A DNA stretch of 64,000 nt from Protula sp. h YS-2021 (taxonomy: Eukaryota; Annelida; Polychaeta; Sabellida; Serpulidae), in the NCBI GenBank assembly GCA_949752745.1, contig OX457027.1, forward strand, positions 11,978,982 through 12,042,981, written 5' to 3'. Position 1 is the first letter of the stretch; every line of letters begins with the position of its first letter. The position numbers and the translations under genes were made by a program. The notes beneath the pieces were generated by a model. That model did not search any database and was not told the origin of the DNA. It was given only the letters and a program-made list of their open reading frames with translations. This document shows, piece by piece, positions 35,301 to 43,771 of the stretch.

Positions 35301-36975
35301 AAAGGGTGACTATCATTAAAACGAAGAAGAAGAAGAAGAAGAACAAGAAGAAGAAGAAGAAACGTGATTAAGAGACTAGGAAGTACTTCAGGTATATTAT
35401 CGGTTAGTGGATGTAAGGTGCGCTTCTATTGCCCGTCTCTTGTCACGCTTTCATAGAATTGCCCAATTCTCTTGCTGTTTACATTTATATTCGCAGGATA
35501 TCGCAGTAAATATTCAAGGGATACAATTCTTTTTTGAGGAGGGGTGGTGGGGGGGGGGGGTGGATTTTCTCAAAAATGGTAAAACTTACAAAATTTTGAC
35601 CTAGTGTCTTGAATTCTGCACAATGGTTGGAAAATCGTAAGAAGTACTGTAATTTGAAAAAGAAGTTTCACTTACGTGTAAAAGAACCGAATTGGAGACG
35701 ATTGGCTTGGAGAACAATTGGCGTAATCTTAAACCGTAGGTTTATGGTCACGTGACAACTTTCTGGCCACGTCTATGGTCAGGTGACAACTTTCTGGCTA
35801 TGTGTATAGTCACGTGACAACTTCCTGGCCACGTGTTTGGTCATGTGACAACTTAATTTAAACACTGTCCTGGCCACGTTTATGGTCACGTGACAACTTC
35901 CTGGCCAAGTGTATGGTCACGTGACAACTTCCTGGCCACGTGTATGGTCACGTGACAAATTCCAGTCCACATATATGGGCCTGTTCTAGTCTTCTCAATG
36001 CATATGCTTTCCAGCGGCGGATCAAACAAGAATGATGCAGGATCAAATGACAGGTGGGCCTATGGGCATGCCGCAGGACATGGGCAAAGCATTTAAGGTA
36101 CCATTCCATCGAGCCTGCTCGCAGCAGTTGTCAAAAATCTTATATTTCTTGTTATCGATTCATTTATTTATTATGGCAAATTTTCCAATCAGCGTGAAAG
36201 ATAAAAAATGTGTGCAAGACAGAGTTAATTTCTGTGCGCCCCCCCCAAAAAAAAATAGTGTCAAAGCACGAACCTGAAATATGCGAAGTGTACTTTTCTG
36301 ATTGGTTAACAGAGATATATTAGTTAAAAATAAACTGATCTGGAGCAGATAGCCAACCCCTTATCACTTACTTAGTACACTGTTGTATTGATCGAGTAAA
36401 AAATGCCCGCAAGTCACTTGAATGATAAAAAATAAATAAAGTAATAAATAAATAATAAGTGATAAAAAAAAAATAAATAAAGTAATAAATAAACAATAAA
36501 AACTGGTACAATGACAGTTTTACAATTTGGCTCATTAATTTCATAAAAACAAATGCCAGGGATGTTTCTTTGAAAGGGTTTATTTTTTTCTTAGAATTAA
36601 ATAATCTGATGAAAATATTAAATATATTATGCGTTCTGCTGAAGAGTAATTGGAAGGTTTTAATATTTTCTGGAAAGTGTATAAATACAGAGTAAATATA
36701 GAAGAAAACTAATGGTTAAAATGTTTATAAAATGTCATGCGATCTTATTTCACAGGGAGAATGGGAAGTGCTAAAAAGTCGCAAAAGGTCATGCGATCTT
36801 ATTTCATAGGGAGAAATTTCACAAAATGTCATGCGATCTTGTTTTGCAGGGAGAGTGGGAAGCACTACAGATTCACGAACATCACTTTGCATTGGAAAAC
36901 GTAGAAGAAGAACTGCTTGGGTCATCTCAAACAGACCTGGTTACACTGCCCAATAAAATCAAGAAAAATCAATAG
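23214..36975 (+). CDS. EMC3: EMC3 (TMEM111), ER membrane protein complex subunit 3
   Basis: Eight exons (23214-23362, 32997-33054, 33433-33526, 34391-34495, 34832-34913, 35138-35217, 36015-36097, 36850-36975) join in phase to a 258-residue protein, close to the 261 of the human one. EMC3 is the Oxa1/YidC-superfamily core of the ER membrane complex, which inserts tail-anchored and multipass membrane proteins. Seen here: [20 protein letters not shown] with a first membrane helix and conserved R29, and [13 protein letters not shown]. Then come [27 protein letters not shown] and [16 protein letters not shown], followed by [28 protein letters not shown] and EWEAL...VEEEL. All introns are GT-AG. 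The C-terminus after VEEEL differs from vertebrates. Intron 1 is 9.6 kb and full of repeats. Confidence 0.97.
24530..24700. repeat. T-run repeat, left part (GCTTGCCGGA edge)
   Basis: GCAGGCTTGCCGGATCGTAC is followed by alternating long T runs and CGTAC/CGTTC words. The same T-run pattern ends with TCCGGCAAGCATGC at 29,940-30,070. The two may be halves of one element split by the intervening 5.2 kb. Confidence 0.5.
24740..25271. repeat. Degenerate GGCGATTCGCC hairpin-repeat array, left part
   Basis: Units of about 150-170 bases with TTGGCGATTCGCCAAAAATT, GAAATTTTAAGTGAAGGTAG and TACCTACCTGGCTATTACTT. The array resumes at 27,444 after an inserted-looking element. Confidence 0.75.
25272..27443 (+). 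mobile_element. Hairpin-array repeat element, copy B (in EMC3 intron 1)
   Basis: Begins with the hairpin CCAGCCGACTATGTCGGGCT and ends with CTCGGCTGGTCACAATGTCC plus CTGGACATTCTTGTTTTGG. Inside, about nine long units carry the GGCGATCCGCCAAAAATTGG core (25,440-26,690), followed by a 51-bp array (26,690-26,980). It is the reverse complement, in order, of copy A at 16.5-19.3 kb, and it keeps both hairpin ends, so it is the better copy for defining the element. Confidence 0.75.
26601..26992 (-). repeat. 51-bp array of copy B, open on the minus strand
   Basis: Shares the 17-residue repeat [15 protein letters not shown] with the array at 16,655-17,157 and is open in the equivalent frame. No gene-like start or end. 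Confidence 0.7.
27444..28989. repeat. Degenerate hairpin-repeat array, right part
   Basis: Continues the 24.74-25.27 kb array: about nine units with GGTGATTGGCC / GGCGAAAATTTTGGCGAAAA, CTTGACGAACTCCAGGAAA and CTTGAAATTTTAAGTGAAGG. Confidence 0.7.
28990..29799 (+). mobile_element. Short hairpin-ended repeat element (0.8 kb)
   Basis: Starts with ACCCAGCCGACTTTGTCGGA plus CTGGGT (a hairpin) and ends CTCGGCTGGGGCATGTCCTT plus GGACATGCTTGTTTTGG (second hairpin, GCATGTCC/GGACATGC). A truncated reverse copy is at 39,388-39,983. No coding domain. Confidence 0.7.
29940..30070. repeat. T-run repeat, right part (TCCGGCAAGC edge)
   Basis: Repeated GCGTAC(T)n and GCGTTC(T)n words end in ACCTCCGGCAAGCATGCAAG; see the left part at 24,530. 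Confidence 0.5.
31256..31384 (+). repeat. 65-bp tandem duplication inside the retroelement
   Basis: Two adjacent, essentially identical 65-bp copies starting AGGGTACAACGTCCTCTGCG. It disrupts the RT N-terminal region. Confidence 0.95.
31394..32605 (+). pseudogene. Reverse transcriptase frame of the non-LTR element
   Basis: A 403-codon uninterrupted frame covers RT fingers, palm and thumb with FADD. The conserved GVPQG reads GVPQS and the following V-L-G-P reads VLGA, changes expected to harm activity. It lacks its own start and is separated from the endonuclease by frameshifts. Confidence 0.9.
32997..33054 (+). CDS. EMC3: EMC3 exon 2
   Basis: [26 protein letters not shown] acceptor, GTTAGT donor. 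Confidence 0.96.
33433..33526 (+). CDS. EMC3: EMC3 exon 3
   Basis: Begins [17 protein letters not shown] and ends in VQNPMT plus one base; CTGACAG acceptor, GTTAAT donor. The least conserved exon, but length and phase fit exactly. Confidence 0.9.
33655..33765. repeat. ~30-bp tandem repeat in EMC3 intron 3
   Basis: About four units of GTTAGAATGGTAGCTGAATT followed by GAGAGTT. Confidence 0.8.
34391..34495 (+). CDS. EMC3: EMC3 exon 4
   Basis: [12 protein letters not shown] through [13 protein letters not shown]; the second membrane helix. CTGTAG acceptor, GTAGGC donor. Confidence 0.97.
34648..34745. repeat. ~22-bp tandem repeat in EMC3 intron 4
   Basis: About five units of GTGAGAAGAGGGGACATTTT. 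Confidence 0.85.
34832..34913 (+). CDS. EMC3: EMC3 exon 5
   Basis: [20 protein letters not shown] to LDAS; TTCCAG acceptor, GTAAGA donor. Confidence 0.97.
35138..35217 (+). CDS. EMC3: EMC3 exon 6
   Basis: [20 protein letters not shown] to GQDN; TCTTCAG acceptor, GTAAGA donor. Confidence 0.97.
35735..35970. repeat. ~31-bp tandem repeat with CACGTG sites, EMC3 intron 6
   Basis: About seven units of the form TATGGTCACGTGACAACTTC plus CTGGCCACGTG. Most units hold the palindrome GTCACGTGAC, an E-box (CACGTG) with symmetric flanks. Confidence 0.9.
36015..36097 (+). CDS. EMC3: EMC3 exon 7
   Basis: [14 protein letters not shown] to GKAFK; TTTCCAG acceptor, GTACCA donor. Confidence 0.96.
36735..36870 (+). 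repeat. Triplicated EMC3 exon 8 splice-acceptor segment
   Basis: Three copies of TCATGCGATCTT(A/G)TTT followed by CACAG, CATAG or GCAG and GGAGA, at about 36,735, 36,789 and 36,827. Only the first and third keep both a good AG context and the GGAGA(A/G)TGGGAAG exon start. Confidence 0.9.
36756..36809 (+). CDS. EMC3: Possible alternative last exon of EMC3
   Basis: After TTTCACAG the frame reads [17 protein letters not shown] and stop, in phase with exon 7. If used instead of exon 8 it would keep the conserved EWE but drop the VEEEL tail, giving a C-terminus of 17 residues instead of 41. It arose by local duplication of the exon 8 start. Use is unproven. Confidence 0.35.
   Translation, partial: GEWEVLKSRKRSCDLIS
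36850..36975 (+). CDS. EMC3: EMC3 exon 8 (last)
   Basis: [20 protein letters not shown] to TAG; TTTTGCAG acceptor. Retains EWEAL and VEEEL of the family. Confidence 0.93.
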   Translation, partial: GEWEALQIHEHHFALENVEEELLGSSQTDLVTLPNKIKKNQ

Positions 36976-37958
36976 CATTGCTGAGCAATCTATACCAGTC
37001 GTTCTTTGATCACGTTTCCTACAGTGTAGTAGTTGATTGTTGTCTCGAAGCTGAAAATTGCGTTTCAAGAACAAACAAAGTTGGTAGAAAATGCTCATTG
37101 AAGGTTACATGAAATTTTCGTTGTGTAGAACTATTTAAAATCCCGGGTGCCCGTCCAAGTGGGGAAAACCGCATAAGAAAATTCCGCTTCACCCTTGCAG
37201 GGACTTAGAAAAGACTCCTCCCCCACCCTCCGTCCCTGGCCCAGAGGAATTTTGAGCCGTGTGTCACGAAGATAAGTGGCGCACACACGAAGGAGATGAG
37301 TCTTGCTTCAATGTAGCCAGGTTTTCACACAGTAGATTATTGCTTTGGATGAAAAGTAAAAACGTTAATTCAAATTCAAACCACCATGCTGTTTTTCACA
37401 TCATGACCAACCATCCCCATAAACAATGGCTGAAGGGAATTAGAAAGGGCGTTAATCCCTTTGCTAATTCCCGAGCTGTGTTGTTACTGTAGATCTCAGG
37501 CCCATTCCATAAATATAACATACTTTACACCGAAGAAGGGTAGGGGAAATGTGGAGCGGAGGGTGGTGGGGGAGTGGTTTCTCTGCATTCAGCATATAAG
37601 AGTGATGTTCTGATTGGGCGTGTTATTTCGAGGTGATTTTCCCCGTTAACCACCGTATTTAGCATTGGAATGTCGTGTCGTGTTACATGTAATTCTTAGA
37701 AATGGGGGTTGCTTTTCTGATGCTGTGCAGAGGATCAGCCTCTTTGTCCATAAGCCACAGGCCGAGGATGAAATGTGATGGATTCCTGGAGCGCGTAGAG
37801 TGAAATACTAAATAACCAAGTCTCTTCATTCACCCTGTTGATTCGCAGCTGAGGAGGCTGTGATGTTTGAGATATGATGGAAGACTCAGATTTCGGAACA
37901 TTCAGTTTCAAGCCCTTTGCCGCATTGATGTTAATCAGTGAATAAATAAATCAAGTAA
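36976..37958. other. EMC3 3' UTR region and unassigned sequence
   Basis: No second gene seen. Short open frames near 37,259-37,490 have no recognised domain. The EMC3 poly(A) site was not located with confidence. Confidence 0.4.
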
Positions 37959-38013
37959 AATTTTACGAAATAAATGTTATTTGAATTTGGCAAAAAAAAA
38001 AAAAAAAAAAAAA
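37959..38013 (+). mobile_element. Retroposon-like 3' end: AATAAA plus genomic poly(A)
   Basis: AAATAAATGTTATTTGAATT is followed 20-odd bases after the signal by an uninterrupted run of about 22 A. A genomic poly(A) in this position is the mark of a reverse-transcribed mRNA or SINE/LINE tail. The 5' limit and source are not recognised. Confidence 0.45.
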
Positions 38014-38061
38014 AGATTTTACGTCTTTTATTTCGTGTACCCATCAATTAACGTGAAATCT

Positions 38062-38512
38062 GGTCCATGTGGGTATTGCCCGTGGTCCATGTGGGTGCTG
38101 CCCGGGGTCCATGTGGATGCTGCCCGTGGTCAATGTGGGTGCTGCCCGGGGTCCATGTGGATGCTGCCCGTGGTCCATGTGGGTGCTGCCCGGGGTCCAT
38201 GTGGGTATTGCCCGTGGTCCATGTGGGTGCTGCCCGGGGTCCATGTGGGTATTACCCGTGGTCCATGTGGGTGCTGCCCGTGGTCCATGTGGGTGCTGCT
38301 CGTGGTCCATGTGGATGCTGCCCGGGGTCCATGTGAGTGCTGCCCGGGGTCCATGTGGGTGCTGCCCGGGGTCCATGTGGGTATTGCCCGTGGTCCATGC
38401 GGGTGCTGCCCGGGGTCCATGTGGGTGCTGCCCGGGGTCCATGTGGGTGCTGCCCGGGGTCCATGTGGGTGCTGCCCGGGATCCATGTGGGTGCTGCCCG
38501 TGGTCTATGTCA
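38062..38512. repeat. 21-bp minisatellite (~21 units)
   Basis: Tandem units GGTCCATGTGGGTGCTGCCC plus G, with sites alternating GGGG/GTGG and GCTG/ATTG. The 21-base period keeps frames open on both strands; these frames are not genes. Confidence 0.97.
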
Positions 38513-39147
38513 ATGCACGCCAGGTTGAAACACGTGGGGTTGGCTCTCTTCCATGTCCAACCCAGCCCCCATACAAACTATACCGTTAATTTTAAAGAGA
38601 GGATGGTTTTTTTACCAGTTGCCTCGATTGCTGAAGTCATATATTATATATATAGACAGTGACTTTAAACCCCACTCTTCTTTAAGTTCTTTTGTTGTTT
38701 TTTTTTTTTTTTTTTTCATTTTGAAGTGGTTTGAATTCAAGCAATGGCTGTAAGAAAGATGGCGGCCACAAAGTAAGAAGCAATGTGATATGCTGAAAAA
38801 AAACAGTCACGTGGTACATGGCTGTCAAACAATGCGGACAGTTTCAAATTACCACGTCTTAAAAACATGTTTATTTTATAAACCATGATGTAAGTGCACA
38901 CATCATATTCTCTGTATGTTTTGAAATAAGTTGTGATGTTTGTAAAATGCTTGTGAAATTTGTGAAAATTGTATTATCGCCCAATGTTGCAATGAATAAT
39001 GTATATTGTGTACTTACTGGCACGTAATTAAACAGGGTGAATGGATTCGATTATTTTAGTGTTTAATATAACAAAACCTGATGGTATAACTATCAAAATA
39101 ACAACTGATGGTATAAATATCAAAATCTGCAGCTTATGCGTTCGCAA

Positions 39148-40085
39148 GTAAACCGCCATGTGCAATATATTATATATTACAATACTGCAAACCTTGTCAA
39201 CAACTTGTCATAAAATTGTCGAAACTTGTCACAAGTTCGTCAACCTGACCAATTGGATGTGAAAGGACTGGCCTGGGAATTTCATGCCTTACAATGCTTC
39301 CGCCTCTAAAGCTTAATCTTTTAGAAAGAAATCCCATTCAGTCGTCATTTCAGAAATCAGTAAATAAATAATATCAGTTAATAAATAACAAGCATGTCCA
39401 AGGACATGACCCAGCCGAGTTACCAGAAAAAAAGGAAAGATAGAAAAACTCTGAAACGAATACTGTTAGGCCAAAAAATGAAGAACTTTGTTTCTGAACG
39501 TAACGTTTTCATAATTTTAATATACAAAAACGAGTTTTCCCGGGTGGTAACTACCCAAAAAAGGATGTTGGAGAGGTTGAGTTTTCACGATTCACGTATT
39601 TACCAACATTTACACAATTTTACAAAATGTTTAAAATTCCACCATTTCGGCATTTTTTGTCATTTGCGAAAAAAGCAAAGTCCGAGTGGAGAAGCACCTA
39701 AGAAATTTTCGATTAAAATTTTATAACTATTTGAAAAAGACTGAGAGAAATGAATGGTTTGACAATTCAGTTATTTACTTCCATTTATTCCAGTTTTTTG
39801 CCAAACTTCAAAGTTCCGCCATTTCGGCAGTTTTTGATGACCGGCGAATAAAAAATAATAGCCTGGTAGACGAACCCCTGCGGAACATCCCTGCGTAACA
39901 TCTAAACGATTGGAGTTAAACTGTAGGAGGAGTAGCATTTTAAAGAAAAAGTTTAACATGCGCACATACATTCAAGCCATTCAATAAGAATTTTATTGAT
40001 ATAATAGATAATCAAAAATCAGCTATCGAAATCCTCTTTGTCACAATATCATTATAATATTCGTGACTTCATCAAAATTATTAAA
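39148..40085 (+). repeat. Tandem duplication, copy 1 (with insertion)
   Basis: Shares GTAAACCGCCATGTGCAATA, GGGAATTTCATGCCTTAC and CGTGACTTCATCAAAATTAT with copy 2 at 40,114-40,458. It is interrupted by a 596-bp element. Confidence 0.9.
39388..39983 (-). mobile_element. Hairpin-ended repeat inserted in duplication copy 1
   Basis: Reverse-oriented relative of 28,990-29,799 (starts ACAAGCATGTCCAAGGACAT, then GACCCAGCCGAG), lacking the far hairpin. The uninterrupted sister copy gives its limits to within a few bases, flanked by ...TTAATAAATA and ATAAGAATTTT. Confidence 0.85.
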
Positions 40086-40113
40086 CAACACTTTCAATTT
40101 TTTTGAATGAATT

Positions 40114-40458
40114 GTAAACCGCCATGTGCAATATATTACAACTTGTCAGAAACTTGTCATAAAATTGTCGGAAACTTGTCGCTGGTTCGTCAACCTGACC
40201 AGTTTGATGTGAAAGGACTGCCCTGGGAATTTCATGCCTTACGATGCTTCCGCCTCTAAAACTTAATCTTTTAGAAAGAAACCCAATTCAGTCGTCATTT
40301 CAGAAATCAGTAAATAAATATCAGTTAATAAATAGAAAATATAAGAATTTTTTCGATATAATATAACATCAAAAATCAGCTATCGAAAGAAGAAAAAAAA
40401 TCCTCTTTCTCACAATATCATTATGTTATTCGTGACTTCATCAAAATTATCAAATGGC
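40114..40458 (+). repeat. Tandem duplication, copy 2 (empty site)
   Basis: Matches copy 1 without the 596-bp element; the corresponding site reads TTAATAAATAGAAAATATAA. Confidence 0.9.
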
Positions 40459-41440
40459 ACATTCAAATTTATTGGAGTTAATTTTCAAAACACTTCTATT
40501 ATTTTCGTCGGACTGCTTTCAATTTATTATGAATGTTACCAAGGTAGTTCTCTCTTGAAAATATGCCTTTTGATTATTTTCATTTTTTTTTCGAGTTATT
40601 TTCAAAATGTTCCTCCCATAATTTTGTTTTGGCTTCCATTTTAGTCCGAATGGTTCTCAGGTGAATCTTTGTTTAAAGAAATACTTGTTGAGTACTTGGA
40701 TAATTGTCGCAAAAAGTTGGCTCAATGGATCCTCAGTAAGAAGGATGCCTTTCTGTGTCATTTCTGCTTTTTCAGCTGATGTAAGTAGACTTTGGGTATG
40801 GCCCCATACAGTGAAAGAGGTAAGGGGGTTAGTGTTGAGATCCGTGCCGACATTAGATGGAAGTGAGGGGGGAGTGGTTATCAAAAACAATGAAATAGGG
40901 AATTGGCGATGTGGCGACCACCTTTCAGATGTTTCGGATCAAAATAACAGGGCATAACTCATTACGAGCGACAACCTTCAAGATCAGGATAAAAAGACAT
41001 GCAAACCTGTTTTAGCCACCCCCTTCCAGAATCAGATGAAAAGACAAACAGTAAGACCTGCTTGTCGTGACCCGGATGAAAAAGACTTACAGTAAAACCT
41101 TTTACAGTGACTACCTTCCAGATCCGGATAAAAAAGACGTAGAGTATAAGCTCAGTTTATAGTCGCATATTCCACATGGCTAAACATGTTTCCATATTCA
41201 TTCATATTTATATAAGATAATAATCTTAATTTTGAAATAGTACAAAATTGTAAAACTTTGTAAACAGGAGAGGCAGGCGGTGGAAAATAATGGCAGGGGA
41301 GGAGGGCGGGGATGGGCTAACATTTGTTTTTGTTGACAAAAACAAAATACAATGATCCTCGACTGCCTAATAAAAGAGTTTGACATGTTCGGGTATTCTG
41401 ATGTTGGTGTGCACTGGCCATTCTAGTATAATTAGATATT
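40459..41440. other. No gene seen
   Basis: Loose repeats of CAGATCCGGATAAAAAGAC near 40,970-41,140; otherwise nothing recognised. Confidence 0.45.
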
Positions 41441-41444
41441 AATG

Positions 41445-41535
41445 TTTGGGGCTGGTAACAATGTTCCTGAACATTCTTATTATACTTGATTAACCTGAAC
41501 TTGGCTGGCCACAATGTCCTTAGACAATGGTGTTA
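41445..41535 (+). repeat. Two solo hairpin termini
   Basis: GGGGCTGGTAACAATGTTCC and TTGGCTGGCCACAATGTCCT, each followed by a GGACATT-like arm. They are further ends of the family at 12,945 and 27,410. Confidence 0.55.
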
Positions 41536-41589
41536 ATTTAAATGTTTTCCAATTGTAATTATTTTGTCTAATATTCTTTATTCGGGTAG

Positions 41590-42025
41590 TTCGTCAATCA
41601 CTTGTCAAAGATATCTTGATGAATTTGTGACAAGATATTGACAAACTACAAATTAGGATTTGACAAATACATGACAAGAAAATGACAAGCCAGTGACAAC
41701 GACAAATTTTTGACAAATTTACATTGTTGAGTTAGGCATCGTCAGGGAGACGAGTTTAGGGTCGTCAATCAATTTGACGAAGTTTTGATGAATTTGTGAC
41801 AAATTGACAAGTTCGAAATGACGAGTTTCTGACGAGTTATTGACGAGTTATGAGCATGACGAATTAATGACAAGCTGTAAACTGACGAATTAATGACAAA
41901 TTTATGACAAAATGTTGACAAATTTTTGATTGGAATCCGTTGAATTGGGCATCGTCAAATGGACAAGGCAAATTAGTCAGTCTCTTGTCAGTTCGACAAC
42001 TTTTCGACAAATTCTTGACAAATGC
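41590..42025. repeat. Imperfect TGACAAATT / TTGTCA-rich array
   Basis: Dozens of TGACAA, TGACGA and GACAAATTT words at irregular 10-15 base spacing. A related CTTGTCATAAAATTGTCG segment lies in the duplication at 39.2/40.1 kb. Confidence 0.7.
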
Positions 42026-42057
42026 ATATTATGTGTGTAAAGCCGACGCCTCCCAAG

Positions 42058-42273
42058 TCAGTGCTGTGTTGCTGAATGCCGAGCGCGGGTAACTTTCAAA
42101 AAAGCGCGTAAAACTTGTTTACGCACAACTACAGGTGCGACCTCTTCAGCAGTGTTTGGACCGACAGCAGGGCACAAAGGTCGTAGAACAGTTCCTTCGA
42201 GATGCCGGTCACAACATTCAATAGGAGCCGTGCAGAAATCAGCCTGAGTTACAATAGTGTTGTGCATCGACAA
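42058..42273 (-). CDS. Isolated 71-codon frame, unrecognised
   Basis: Runs from MSMHNTIVTQADFCTAPIEC to a TGA with a more balanced base composition than its surroundings. No domain is recognised and no splice partner was found, so it may be a lone remnant of a gene or element. Confidence 0.22.
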   Translation of the reverse strand: MSMHNTIVTQADFCTAPIECCDRHLEGTVLRPLCPAVGPNTAEEVAPVVVRKQVLRAFLKVTRARHSATQH

Positions 42274-42799
42274 AAACAGTATTCGTAGTGAATCTAGTGT
42301 CTGGTTTTATTGGGGGAAATGTAGATCCTGAGTATTTCAAATTTTGGCTAGTATTCATTAAATGTACTTTTTTTTAATGTGAACTCATTTTCGTGAATTT
42401 TTTAGTGAAATCGATTTGCAAGTAAACAGGGTCAAAACTTATTTTAATATTTCATCTTTCGTTTCTTAATATAAACAAAAAAATGAAATTTTGATATTGC
42501 TATTTTTCTGATTGTGCACTGTGCCATTATTTCCTTGTGCCGTTTTTTTTTCATTTTCCGTTGCAATTTTTCCGTACCCCATTCATTGCCGACAAAATAT
42601 GAGCAAATATTGCCTGTCTGTGTTATGTGCTGCATCTGCAGGGATGCTCACCTCCACACTTGAAATTGGTTGTTTTCGTATTATAAGTGCCATTTGTGGT
42701 ATTCTTAACTCTATAAAAATAATCCATCCATTTGTTTCAAGATTGCTACGACATAACGTCACATTAACGTTTCATTAACGTTGGGTTTTGATGATTATG

Positions 42800-42965
42800 G
42801 AAGTCTACACGGCAAAATCCAGTAATGACAAAATTGGCCACCGGTTATAAAATGACCACAGGTTATAACAGCACCGGTCATATGACCAGCGGAGAAAAGG
42901 CCACCGACCACATGACCAGCAGATAAAAGGCCACTGGTCATGACTGCCAACGAAATCAAAACCGA
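42800..42965. repeat. Tandem ATGACCAGCGG / GGCCACCGG words
   Basis: Repeated GGCCACCGG...ATGACCA units of about 18-24 bases, degenerate. Not coding. Confidence 0.65.
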
Positions 42966-43384
42966 CCGAAACCGAAAGATAATTTTTCCTTTTTTAATTT
43001 TTTTTTTGGAGGGGGGAGGTGGGTGGTCGTCGCAGCCAAATTTTTCACAAGTGTGTTTTTTTCTGCGTCTGATTAAATCAGGAGAGATTGGACTCGACCC
43101 ATCAACTTCACAATGTCTACTTTCTGACCTATTCAGGCGTCGGGAGAATGATATATACATCGTAAAAATATTAATTAAATCACCGCCTGCACCGTAACTT
43201 TCATGAGAAATAGTGGTCATCGCTCCGTCAAAATTCACTTGGTATTATCGGGTAACACAGGGTATGCATGAAGTCAATGTTCAGGAATATATTTTAAAAG
43301 TGCGCTGTAAAAACTGACGCATATGTGAATATCCCATACTTTATGTCCTGATTTTTGTCAATTTTCAAAACAAATGCTCATTCC

Positions 43385-43450
43385 CAGTACCAGGGGCGGA
43401 GGACATAGCAACGCGTCGTGCCTGTCCGTCCGTCCGCAATCTTCTTTGTT
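43385..43450. repeat. TCCG microsatellite remnant of an interspersed element
   Basis: CCTGTCCGTCCGTCCGCAAT, as after the hairpin at 5,280. Confidence 0.4.
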
Positions 43451-43615
43451 TGTATATTTGTTATTTTTTCTCAGAGATTAATAAAACCCTACAGCATGAA
43501 AGTTGTGCAACGTTAGGTTATTTTTCGATTTTTTCAATACATGTAATTTTGGCGAACTGAAGCAGTGTTTTGTTTTTAATGCTGGATGAAGAGTAATATT
43601 TGCCAATGCTAAGAA

Positions 43616-43621
43616 TTTATT
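43616..43621 (-). terminator. Polyadenylation signal of the Cys-rich gene
   Basis: AATAAA on the minus strand, about 63 bases after the stop codon. Confidence 0.55.
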
Positions 43622-43684
43622 TTTTTAAAGGATGCGTATCAATTCATATGGACTTGATTTATCTTGAACACTTTTTAAATGCTT

Positions 43685-43771
43685 TCAGTAGTATGAACAG
43701 CATTGTATCATAGTGCTGCTTCCGTCAGGACAGTCTTCATTTTCTCCAGACCCACAGAACCCGGTCATTAC
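43685..43771 (-). CDS. Cys-rich gene exon 6 (last)
   Basis: VMTGFCGSGENEDC...IQCCSYY and TGA; TTTTGCAG acceptor. Confidence 0.8.
   Translation of the reverse strand, partial: VMTGFCGSGENEDCPDGSSTMIQCCSYY

Noticed and set aside
38044..38662. Several long open frames on both strands over the 21-bp minisatellite
   Set aside because: Period is a multiple of three, so frames stay open by construction; no conserved flanking exon.
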